Of a stretch of 64,000 nucleotides of DNA, positions 7,958-16,800 are shown piece after piece. The notes beneath the pieces are model-generated. The model worked only from the letters and a program-made list of their open reading frames with translations. It searched no databases and was not told the origin of the DNA. Source of the stretch: Streptomyces sp. HNM0575 (GTDB lineage Bacteria > Actinomycetota > Actinomycetes > Streptomycetales > Streptomycetaceae); assembly GCF_012726265.1 (NCBI RefSeq), contig NZ_JAASAG010000001.1, forward strand, positions 62,001-126,000, written 5' to 3'. A program made the translations under genes and the position numbers. How positions within the stretch are numbered: the first letter of the stretch is position 1; each line of letters opens with the position of its first letter.

Positions 7958-10108
7958 TTACGGAAGGCGTCGCGGCTCCTGCCGCAGAAGCTTCTCCAGC
8001 GTGATGGGGAGGTCGCGGATGCGCAGGCCCGTGGCGTGGTGGACGGCGTTGGCGATGGCGGCGGCCGTGCCCACGACGCAGACCTCGCCGAGTCCCTTGG
8101 TGCTGAGCGGATTGGTGTAGGGATCGGCCGAGTCGATCCAGTGCGCCTCGACGGATCCGACGTCGGCGTTGGCGGCGACGTGATAGCCCGCCAGGTCGTG
8201 GTTGACGACCTGGCCGAAGCGGTCGTCGACCACGCCAGCTTCGTGCAGCGTCATCGAGATGCCCTGGGTCATGCCGCCGATGAGCTGCGACCTGGCCGTC
8301 CTGGGGTTCACGATGCGGCCCGCGTCGAAGACGCCGACCAGCCGCGGGACGCGCACGGTCCCCGTCTCCTCGTGGACCCGCACCTCCGCGAACTGGGCCC
8401 CGAACGAGTACATCTCGTACTGCGAGGCGTAGGGGTTGGCAGGCGCGTCCACCGTGATGTCGAGCCCGTCGGCCGGGATCGTGCCGCCGTGCTCCTCCTC
8501 GACGAGGCGCCGCATCTCCCGCGTCGCCGCGACGACGGACGCGCCCCAGCTGCTGGTCCCGGAGGAGAATCCGGCGGCCGAGGCCGGCGGCTGGTCGGTG
8601 TCGCCGATCTGCATCGTCACCGCGCCGACGTCGACGCCGAGGCCGTCGGCGGCGATCTGGGCGAGGGACGTCCAGGTGCCGGTGCCCAGGTCGGCCGCCG
8701 CGATCGACACCGTGTAGCCGCCGTCGCGGGAAGCGCGGATCCGGGTGGAGTTGCCCGGCAGTTGGGGCGCCACGTGCTGCCCGGCCGCCACTCCGGTGCC
8801 GACGAGCCAGCCGTCCTCGCGACGGGACCTCGGTGTGGGGTCGCGCCGCTCCCAGCCGGTGAGCCGGGCGCCCTCGCGCAGGCACTCCACGACGTGCCGG
8901 CTGGAGAAGGGCAGGCCGGACTCGGGGTGCGCGTCGGGCTCGTTGAGGATCCTGAACTCCACGGGGTCCATGCCGAGTTCGATCGCCATCTCGTCCATCG
9001 CGGACTCCAGCGCGAACGTGCCCTGTGTCTCGCCGGGACCCCGCATGATCGTCGGCACGGAGACGTCGAGCGGCAGGAGCCGGTGGGTGGTGCGCCGGTT
9101 CGGCGCGGCCCACATCGTGCGCGACACGACGGCGATCTGCTCCGCGTACTTCTTGGTGCGGGCGGTCTGCTGCACCGAGTCGTGGGCGATCGCCGTGAGC
9201 CGTCCGTCCCGGCCGGCACCCAGCTGAACCCGGTGCCGGCAGGGCGCCCGGTAGCCGGTCATGAAGAACATCTGCCGGCGGGTGAGCGCGAGCTTGACCG
9301 TGCGGCCGGCGATCTTCGCGGCCATCGCGGTCAGTACGGCGTACGACTGCGGGAACGTCTTCGAGCCGAAAGCGCCGCCGACGTGCGGGGAGACGAGCCG
9401 GATGTGCTCCGGCGGCAGCCCGAGCGTCATGGCGATCCAGCGGCGCGCGTCGGTGACGCCCTGCGAACCGCAGTGGATGGTGACGGTGTCCTCCCCCGTC
9501 CACTGCGCGATCGCGGCGTGCGGCTCCATCGCGTTCTGGAACTCGTGCGGCAGCGTGTACGTCGCGTCCACGGCGACGGGGGCCTCGGCGAGCGCGGTCT
9601 CGACGTCGCCGAAGGCGCTGTCGGCATTGGGCATGCCGTTGTTGAGCTCTCCCTCGGCGGTGCCGAAGAGGCCGACGTGGGAGCCCGGCTTCTCCAGGGC
9701 GTCCTCGTCGTAGCGCATCTCCGTGTCGTGCGGCAGCTCCTCGTAGGTGACGCGCACGAGTCCCGCGGCGTGCTGGGCGACTTCGACGGTCTCGGCGACC
9801 ACCGCGGCGACGACCTGGTTGCGCCACGACACCTCGGCGGACTGAAGGACCGCCAGCTCCGGGTCGTCGTCGGCGAGCCGGAGCGCGTTCGCGTGGGTGA
9901 GCACGGTGAGGACGCCCGGCTCGGCCAGAGCGGCCGAGTCGTCCACGGCGGTGACGCGGCCCCTCGCGACGGAGGAGAGCACCAGGGCCAGGTAGGCCGG
10001 GTCGTCCACCTCGTGCTCGTACGCGTACGTGGCCATGCCCCGTACCTTGAGCGGGCCGTCGAGACGGCTCAGGGGAGTGCCGACTGCGGGGGTGCGGGTG
10101 GTGGTCAC
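7958..10108 (-). CDS. Molybdenum hydroxylase large (Mo-cofactor) subunit, PaoC/YagR type
   Basis: 716 residues from the GTG at 10108, which overlaps the FAD-subunit stop in a GTGA. Domains: the aldehyde oxidase/xanthine dehydrogenase a/b hammerhead (about 1-120), then the molybdopterin-binding domain with GGAFGSK and a C-terminal STKGLGEVCVVG that carries the catalytic Glu. The enzyme would oxidise aldehydes or N-heterocycles with water as oxygen source. The order 2Fe-2S, FAD, Mo subunit and the features of the FAD subunit point to the PaoABC aldehyde oxidoreductase class rather than a purine dehydrogenase. No XdhC-like maturation factor is in the window. Confidence 0.88.
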   Translation of the reverse strand: MTTTRTPAVGTPLSRLDGPLKVRGMATYAYEHEVDDPAYLALVLSSVARGRVTAVDDSAALAEPGVLTVLTHANALRLADDDPELAVLQSAEVSWRNQVVAAVVAETVEVAQHAAGLVRVTYEELPHDTEMRYDEDALEKPGSHVGLFGTAEGELNNGMPNADSAFGDVETALAEAPVAVDATYTLPHEFQNAMEPHAAIAQWTGEDTVTIHCGSQGVTDARRWIAMTLGLPPEHIRLVSPHVGGAFGSKTFPQSYAVLTAMAAKIAGRTVKLALTRRQMFFMTGYRAPCRHRVQLGAGRDGRLTAIAHDSVQQTARTKKYAEQIAVVSRTMWAAPNRRTTHRLLPLDVSVPTIMRGPGETQGTFALESAMDEMAIELGMDPVEFRILNEPDAHPESGLPFSSRHVVECLREGARLTGWERRDPTPRSRREDGWLVGTGVAAGQHVAPQLPGNSTRIRASRDGGYTVSIAAADLGTGTWTSLAQIAADGLGVDVGAVTMQIGDTDQPPASAAGFSSGTSSWGASVVAATREMRRLVEEEHGGTIPADGLDITVDAPANPYASQYEMYSFGAQFAEVRVHEETGTVRVPRLVGVFDAGRIVNPRTARSQLIGGMTQGISMTLHEAGVVDDRFGQVVNHDLAGYHVAANADVGSVEAHWIDSADPYTNPLSTKGLGEVCVVGTAAAIANAVHHATGLRIRDLPITLEKLLRQEPRRLP

Positions 10109-11094
10109 AGCTGCTCCTCGGCCAGGTCGTTCAGCATGCCTACGACGACGTTGCGGGCCAGCGGCACCTTGAAGCGGTTGCCCGGCAGGGGGCGCGCGCC
10201 GGCGAGTTCGGCCTCGGCTGCCGCCAGGAAGGAGGCCGCGGTGGCGGGCCGTCCCAGGAGCGTCTCCTCGGCCGTACTCGCCCGCCACGGCTTGTGCGCG
10301 ACGCCGCCGAGGCCGATGCGGACCTCGTGCACGGCGCCGTCCCGTACCTCCAGGGCCACGGCTGCGGAGACGAGGGCGAAGGCGTATGACGCACGGTCAC
10401 GGATCTTGCGGTAGCGGCACCGGGACGCCGACGGCAGGTGCGGCAGGTCGATGGCGGTGATCAGCTCGCCGTGTCCGAGCAGGGTGTCGCGCTGCGGGGT
10501 GTCTCCGGGCAGGCGGTGGAAGTCGCCGAACGGCACGGCCCGCTCGCCGTCGGGTCCCTGCACCCGCACCACGGCGTCCAGCGCGGTGAGCGCCACCCCC
10601 ATGTCCGAGGGGTGAGTGGCGACGCACTGCGGCGAGGCGCCGAGGATCGCGTGGTCCCTGTTGTGGCCTTCGGCGGCCGAACAGCCCGTTCCGGGCTCGC
10701 GCTTGTTGCAGGGCGTGGTGAGGTCCTGGAAGTAGACGCATCGGGTGCGCTGCATGAGGTTGCCCCCGCACGTCGCCATGTTGCGCAGCTGCCCGGAGGC
10801 TCCCGCGAGCACGGCCTGCGACAGCATCGGATACCGGCGCCGTACGCGCGGGTCGGCGGCGAGCCGGCTGTTGGAGACGGACGCCCCGATCCGCAGGCCG
10901 CCGCCGGGCAGGTCGTCGATCGTGGCCGGGGTGAGCCCTCGCACGTCCACGAGGACGTCGTGCCTGGCCACTTCGAGCTTCATGAGGTCGACGAGGTTGG
11001 TGCCGCCGCCCAGGTAGGCGGCGCCCGGTTCGCTCGACAGCACATCGACGGCCGCGGCCGTGTCGTCCGGTCTCTCGTAGCGGAAGGGGATCAC
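10105..11094 (-). CDS. Molybdenum hydroxylase FAD subunit with extra Cys cluster, PaoB/YagS type
   Basis: 329 residues from the GTG at 11094, overlapping the 2Fe-2S gene stop in GTGA. FAD-binding signatures are YLGGGTNLVDLMK near the start and ATCGGNLMQRTRC in the middle. A Cys-rich insertion follows (CVYFQDLTTPCNKREPGTGC, with further Cys at ASPQC). In E. coli PaoB this insertion holds a [4Fe-4S] cluster that is absent from ordinary xanthine dehydrogenase FAD subunits. It passes electrons between the 2Fe-2S subunit and FAD in the heterotrimer. Confidence 0.87.
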   Translation of the reverse strand: MIPFRYERPDDTAAAVDVLSSEPGAAYLGGGTNLVDLMKLEVARHDVLVDVRGLTPATIDDLPGGGLRIGASVSNSRLAADPRVRRRYPMLSQAVLAGASGQLRNMATCGGNLMQRTRCVYFQDLTTPCNKREPGTGCSAAEGHNRDHAILGASPQCVATHPSDMGVALTALDAVVRVQGPDGERAVPFGDFHRLPGDTPQRDTLLGHGELITAIDLPHLPSASRCRYRKIRDRASYAFALVSAAVALEVRDGAVHEVRIGLGGVAHKPWRASTAEETLLGRPATAASFLAAAEAELAGARPLPGNRFKVPLARNVVVGMLNDLAEEQL

Positions 11095-11597
11095 TGCGCC
11101 ACCTCCTTGATCGCGGGCCGGATGTTGGCGTAGGCGGCGCAGCGGCAGAGGTTGCCGCTCATGCGCTCGGCGATCTCCTCGTCGTCCAGCGTGACCTTGC
11201 CGGCGCCGGTGTCCCCGGTCACGGCGCTGGGCCAGCCGGCGTCGGCCTCGGCGAGCATGCCCACCGCGGAGACGATCTGGCCCGGGGTGCAGTAGCCGCA
11301 CTGGAAGGCGTCGTGGTCGATGAACGCGCGCTGCAACGGGTGCAGTTCGTCGCCGTCGGCGAGGCCCGCCGCCGTCACGATCTCCGCGTCCTGGTGGGCT
11401 ACGGCCAACGCGAGGCAGCTCAGCGCGCGCTCCCCGTCGAGCAGGACGGTGCAGGCGCCGCACTGCCCGTGGTCGCAGCCCTTCTTGGGACTGTTGTTGT
11501 GCAGCCGTTCGCGCAGGGCGTCCAGCAGGGTGGTGCGGGTGTCCACGGTGAGCCGGTGCTCGTCCCCGTCCACCCGGAGCCTGATCTCCATGTCCAT
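11091..11597 (-). CDS. Molybdenum hydroxylase 2Fe-2S subunit, PaoA/YagT type
   Basis: 168 residues from ATG 11597 with GAGAGGAA upstream. The plant-ferredoxin-like cluster motif CDHGQCGACTVLLDG and the helical-domain cluster (CGYCTPGQ and CRCAAY) are both intact. No Tat signal precedes the domain, unlike periplasmic E. coli PaoA, so this complex should be cytoplasmic. It is first in a tightly coupled three-gene operon. A GAGKVTLDDEEIAERM segment before the last Cys pair is slightly longer than usual. Confidence 0.9.
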   Translation of the reverse strand: MDMEIRLRVDGDEHRLTVDTRTTLLDALRERLHNNSPKKGCDHGQCGACTVLLDGERALSCLALAVAHQDAEIVTAAGLADGDELHPLQRAFIDHDAFQCGYCTPGQIVSAVGMLAEADAGWPSAVTGDTGAGKVTLDDEEIAERMSGNLCRCAAYANIRPAIKEVAQ

Positions 11598-11629
11598 CAG
11601 GTCGTTCCTCTCAGAAGTCGGATCACGAA

Positions 11630-12898
11630 TCAGAGGGCGGGTCGGGTGCCGCCGCCCGGGCGCGCTCCCGCACCGGATTCCACGGCCACCGGCCATCGCT
11701 TCCAGACGGCCACGTGCAGGATGACTCCCACGGCCACGGCGTTGAGGGCGCTGAAGGCGACCCAGTCCTCCGGGTGGGCGCGCCCCCAGTCCAACGTCGC
11801 CGCGTAGGAGCGCAGAGACCAATACATCAGCCCCGCCACGGCGATCGAGGTGATCACCACGCCGGTGCGGCCGGGCACCATGCTCAGCCGGGTCCACGGC
11901 CAGCGGTCGAAGAGCATCGCCACGAGCAGGACGGCCGCGACGCCGCAGCCGCAGGCCGCGGTCACCTGCGGGTCGGGCATGTCCAGCGCGTGCCGCATCA
12001 GCAGGTAGCAGGCCCAGGCGCAGGCGATCACCGCCGCGTTGGCAACCGGAAGGCGTACGGCTCTGCGGCGTACGGCGGTGAAGGGCCATCCGCGCAGCAC
12101 CACGTAGAACACCAGCTGCCAGGCGCCCAGCGCGGTGAGCCACGCCCCGTAGGCGACGGATGCGACGGGGCCGCCCGGATCGCGGAGGCCGTCCTTCGGT
12201 GGGGTCTCGAGGTGCACCAGCAGCAGGTAGGCGCCCGCCCCCGCGACGCACGCCACGACGAACGCCGCGAACCCCGAGGCGAGGCGGCCGAGTCGGCGGA
12301 ACGGCCACCCCTCGCACACCAGGGTCAGCTGGAGCAGCACGGTGAAGACGCCCGCTGCGACGTTCATGGTGTGGGGGAAGGTCTCCACATGGTCGGCGCC
12401 CGGTTCCGGGTCGAAGAGGCTGCGGGTGTCGACTCCCGCGACGACGGCCTGGCCGACGAGGGTGAGGCCCACCCCGGCGGCGATGACGATCAAGGTGTCC
12501 GTCAGGCCCGACCAGCCCGCCCGCAGCGTGCTGCCCGGCCAGTCCTCCCACCAGAAGGCGATGGTGGCCATGGCCGGAAGGGCGAAGGTGGAGAGGGGAG
12601 CGAGGACTTCGAGCGACGCCTCGGGCCCGCCCGTGCCGAAGGACAGGACGAAGAACACCGGCACGAGGAACGTCAGCCCCGCGAGACCCGCCAGGGGCTG
12701 GCCGCGGCCGAGGACGGGGGAGGGGGCGAGCGTCCTCTGGGCCTGGGACCGGTCCGATTCGTGCAGGGCGGGACGGTCCGGCAGCGGGGGAGTCCCGACG
12801 TATCCCCGTACCCGGTCGCCGCCGCCGGCAGCGGCCGGACGGGAGGCGTCGCTCCGCGCGGTCGCTCCTGCCGGCACCCGGGCGCGGGACCGTCTCAT
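11630..12898 (-). CDS. Multi-pass membrane protein, unknown function
   Basis: Up to 422 residues; the true start is uncertain because the first ~60 residues are low-complexity (an internal start is possible). About ten hydrophobic helices follow, beginning at LAGLAGLTFLVPVFFVLSF. Aromatic WPFRR/WPWTR-type loop motifs recur (EGWPFRRLGR, RGWPFTAVRR, DRWPWTRLS), suggesting internal duplication. No transporter family signature is recognised. It lies 32 bases upstream of the Mo-hydroxylase genes on the same strand and may be co-transcribed with them. Confidence 0.65.
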   Translation of the reverse strand: MRRSRARVPAGATARSDASRPAAAGGGDRVRGYVGTPPLPDRPALHESDRSQAQRTLAPSPVLGRGQPLAGLAGLTFLVPVFFVLSFGTGGPEASLEVLAPLSTFALPAMATIAFWWEDWPGSTLRAGWSGLTDTLIVIAAGVGLTLVGQAVVAGVDTRSLFDPEPGADHVETFPHTMNVAAGVFTVLLQLTLVCEGWPFRRLGRLASGFAAFVVACVAGAGAYLLLVHLETPPKDGLRDPGGPVASVAYGAWLTALGAWQLVFYVVLRGWPFTAVRRRAVRLPVANAAVIACAWACYLLMRHALDMPDPQVTAACGCGVAAVLLVAMLFDRWPWTRLSMVPGRTGVVITSIAVAGLMYWSLRSYAATLDWGRAHPEDWVAFSALNAVAVGVILHVAVWKRWPVAVESGAGARPGGGTRPAL

Positions 12899-13300
12899 CT
12901 CTCGCTCCGATCCCGCGGCGGCAGCGGCGGTCCGTGCTCCGGGACACCGCGTCCCGTGTCACTGGAGAAGGCCGTCCGGGAGCGGCGGCGGAGGAGGCCG
13001 GGCCGCGTCGCCGGCGACGGATGCGCCCGACTTTACGGGCCGTCACCCGCCCCCTCGCCCAAGGCGCGTTGCGAGTCGCGGCCACCGTGCGGGGCCACCG
13101 TGCGGGGCCACCGTGCGGGGCCCGGGGCGGGCGGCCTCGCCTGCACGGTTAACGTCGGCTAACGTGCCGTGCGTTCCGTTCCGGGTGCGGGTGCGGGTGC
13201 GGGTGCGGAACGTGGACGTGGACGTGCCCGCGTACGGGTGTCCGGACGTACGGGCGCGGCGGAGTACGGCGCACCGGGAGCGAGCGAGGGAGACGAGGCC
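12899..13300. other. Divergent intergenic region with short tandem repeats
   Basis: The gap between the divergent membrane-protein and thioesterase genes has no convincing ORF. It holds three copies of the 13-base unit GCCACCGTGCGGG (13081-13119), then a direct repeat of TTAACGT/CTAACGT about 11 bases apart (about 13149-13165), one helical turn and so a possible operator. Four copies of GGGTGC follow at 13183-13206. Promoters for both genes must lie here, but no clear -10/-35 pair was found. Confidence 0.5.
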
Positions 13301-13762
13301 ATGGCCGCCGACGAGGGCGCCGATGCCGCAGCCGGGTGGGCGGAGACGTACCGCGGGACGGTCTACCCGTGGCACTGCGACCAGATGGGGCACATGAACG
13401 TCATGTGGTACGTCGGGAAGTTCGACGAGGCCACCTGGCAGCTCTTCGCGAGCTTCGGCGTCACCCCCGGGTATCTGCGCGACAGCGGCCGCGGCATGGT
13501 CGCCGTCGACCAACGCATCAGCTATCAGCGGGAGTTGCTGGCCGGGGACGTGGTCGTGGTGCGTTCGGCGCTGCTGGAGGTGCGGGAGAAGGTGATCCGC
13601 TTCTGCCACCGGATGGAGAACGTCGTCACGGGCGAGACCGCGGCCGTCACCGTGCTGACGGGCGTCCACTTCGACACTGCGGCGCGTCGTTCGTGCCCGA
13701 TGGACGAGGAGCGGCTGACGCGTGCGCGCGGGCTGGTGAGCGACTACGACCCGGGGATCTGA
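13301..13762 (+). CDS. Hotdog-fold acyl-CoA thioesterase
   Basis: 153 residues from ATG 13301. The 4-hydroxybenzoyl-CoA thioesterase-like signature is clear: WHCDQMGHMNVMWYVGKFDEA, with the Asp-x-Met-Gly-His-x-Asn segment on the active-site helix, followed by YQRELLAGDVVVVRS and VTVLTGVHFD. It should hydrolyse an acyl- or aryl-CoA thioester; substrate unknown. It is convergent with the STAND gene and is preceded by repeat-rich DNA. Confidence 0.85.
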   Translation: MAADEGADAAAGWAETYRGTVYPWHCDQMGHMNVMWYVGKFDEATWQLFASFGVTPGYLRDSGRGMVAVDQRISYQRELLAGDVVVVRSALLEVREKVIRFCHRMENVVTGETAAVTVLTGVHFDTAARRSCPMDEERLTRARGLVSDYDPGI

Positions 13763-13842
13763 CCACGCGTCCCGACCACGCGTCCCGGCCGTGCGGGCAG
13801 TCCCGATCCGGCCCCGGATCCGGCCCCGGATCCGGCGTCGGT

Positions 13843-16800
13843 TCAGGTCCCGCGTTCCCCCGGGACCGTGCTACGGGCGTCCTCCGGCAGCCCCTCCAGC
13901 AGCGCCGCCAGATCACGGGCGGGAGCCGCGTCGGGGTGGTCCGTCGTGCGGAGCCAGTCGGCGGCCAGGCGTGCGCACTCCTCCTGCTGCGCTCGCGTCA
14001 GGAGACCGGGCCGTTCAAGAAGCGCCGACAGCACGGCGCCGGCGTATGCGTGCGACGGGTGGGCGGCGAGCCAGGCGAAAGCCGCCTGTACCGGCTCGGA
14101 GGCCGAAGTCTCCCCCGGAGCACGGTCGTTCGCAGGCGCGGGAGTCTCCCGGCGGCGGAGCAGCAGCCCGAGGATCACGCCCGCGAAGGTGGTGTCGCCG
14201 CGCTTGCCGAGCCACTCCAGGGCGCGGTCGGTGACCCTGCGGGCCTGCGCGGCGTCCAGATCCGTGCGGCTCAGCAGGGGCTTGAGCAGCGTGGAGCCGC
14301 GTGAGTGCATGTGCCGCTCGATGCCCAGCCACTCGTCCGCCAGGTCCACGAGCGGGGCGAGTTGCCGCTCCCCGATGTCCTGGCGGCGCAGGGCGACCCC
14401 CAGCCGTTCGACGGCGCCGTTGCTGACGCCCGGCGCTTGCCTGCTCTGCTCGGCCACGTGCTCGGCGATGCGCGAGCCCTGCTCGACGGGCAGCGGCCCC
14501 TGTCTGCACAGGGCGCGGAGCATGTCGTGCGACAGGGCGAAGTGGCCGTCGTCGGCCCACTCCAGCACCCGCCCGACGACTCGGGCGCGCAGCGTCCCCT
14601 CGGGCAGGGGGACGTGGAGCAGCGGCGCGGCGACATGTTCCGCGTTGCTCGACGAGTGGTGGATCTCCAGCCATTCGAGGGCACGTTCGGCCGCTTCGGC
14701 GGTGGACGCCTCGTCGAGACCGGGGCACTTCAGCAGGGGTTCCAGCACGTGCGACGCCTCGCGGAGCGTGCCGCCGCCGGCCGGGCCGAGCCAGGCGAGG
14801 GCCTGCGGCACGGCCCGCACCCCTGCCCTCGCCGGGTGCAGCAGCGGGGCCAGCACGAAGCGTGCCGTCCGGGAAGTGCCGTGCTCCGCCAGCCATTCGA
14901 AGGCGATGCCGACCGGGCCGTCGGCCTCCGGGGCGCCGGGCACGCCCTCGAAGTCCCGCAGCAGGAGCAGCGGTTCGAGGACGTACGACACGTTCTCCGA
15001 TCGGGGGTGCGTCTCCAGCCAGCGGAGGGCGAGTTCGCCCGCGTCCTTCGTGTGCGGGCCCAGCGCCGGATGCCTCAGCAACGGCTTCAGTACGAAACTC
15101 GCCTCCTCGGAGCCGAGGTTGGACTCGGCTCCGAGCCAGCGGACCGCGGCCGAGCAGAAGTCGTCGCCGTGGGGGAGGCCGCGGCGCATGAGCAGCGGTG
15201 CGAGCGCCGACTTGGCGCTGTCCGCCGTGCCGTGGGCGCCGGTGCGCAGCCACGACAGCGCGTACTGTGCGATCCGCTCGGGTGCCCCTGCCGGGAGGCG
15301 GGGCTGCTCCAGTACGCCGCGGAGCACGAAGTGCGCCTCCTGCCACGGGTGATGGTCCTCCAGCCAGCGCAGTGCGAGGCCGGCGATGTGCTCCGGGTCC
15401 TGCCCGTGATCGGGGCGCAGGAGTAGGGGGGCCAGCACATAGGTGGCGTCCGGGCCGTCGCCGCGCGTGCCGAGCCAGTCCATGGCGATGCGGGCCGCGT
15501 CCTCGGCGCGCTGCCGGTCGAGTTCGGGGTGTTTGAGCAGGTGCCGCAGCACGAAGGTGGCGAGCGGCGAAGTCCGGCGCCCGGCGAGCCAGTTGAGGGA
15601 ACGGTCGAAGACCCGCCGCAACCGCCCCTCCTCCAGTCCGGTCTGCTGGAGCAGCGGCGCGAGCACGAACGAGGCCGCGTCCGAATCGGGATGGCGCCTC
15701 AGCCAGCTGAACGCGAGCGTCAACGCCGCCTCATACGGGCCGGGTTCCAGAGGGACGAGCCGCGACGGGCGCAGCAGCGCGTCGAGCACATGCGCCGACG
15801 CGGGCACCGCGAGGTGCGAGTCGGCCACGGACAGGCCCTTCGTGACGGCCTGTTGAGCGATGTCCGCCGGCAGGTCGTCGCGGCCGAGCAGTGACTCGGT
15901 GAGGGCGAGGGGGCGGCTGCCCCGGACGGTGCCGTGCTCGCCGAGCCAGCCGGCCGCCAGCCGAGCGGCTGCGGAACGGTGCGCTTCGCAGAGACCCGTC
16001 GCCCGCAGCAGCGCTTCGAGCACCGCCCGGGCCTCGTACCGCATGCCCGGGTTCGCCTCGACCCAGGCGAGGGCCGTGGCGGACAGGCGCTCGGGGACCG
16101 CGTCGGAGGTGTCGCGCACGGCGGCGGCTAGGAACGAGTGCGTGAGATGCGGCGCCTCGTCCGCGGCCCTGGCCAGCCAGGGTTCCACGAGCGTGTCCCA
16201 CGCCTCGACGGCGCCCGACTGCCATGGCGCGCCCGCCAGCAGAGCCAGCAGCGTACGGGCGCTCTCCGACGGGTCCGCCTCGGCGGCCAGGCGCTCCGCG
16301 AGTCCGGTCGCTCCCTTCCTCGTGAGCCAGTTGTCGCAGACGCGCCGGACGTCTTCCCGCTTGCCCGGATCGAGGTCCGTGCTCCACCGCCGTATGTGGT
16401 CGGCGGCGAGGCCGAAGGTGCGCACGGAGACGAGCAGGGCGGAGAACATCCTGGCGGCCGTGTTGCCTTCGAGCCGGGTCTTGTTCGGCAGCAGCGCCTG
16501 CTGAAGCAGCTCGTCGGCCACGAAGTCGTGCATGACGTCGAGTTCGCGGTCCGGGCCGACCAGCCAGCTCAGGTCCTTCAGATGCCCGACGACGCCGACC
16601 TCGCCGTCCTCGAAGCCCCGGTCGTCGTGGTGCTCCAGGAAGGCGGCGACGGCGTCCTCCACGGCGTCCCGTCCCTGCGGGCAGGCGGTGGCGGCGACGG
16701 CGGAGGCCAGCAGCCGCGTGCGGCCGTCGGAGAAGTCCTCGCGGGTGCGCTGCCGCAGCCAGTACGACAGATCACGGTCGTTGCGCAGCCCCGCGAGGCG

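Noticed and set aside
7916..10414. 832-codon plus-strand open frame
   Set aside because: Antisense to the molybdenum hydroxylase subunits, whose motifs are intact; composition is typical of a shadow frame.
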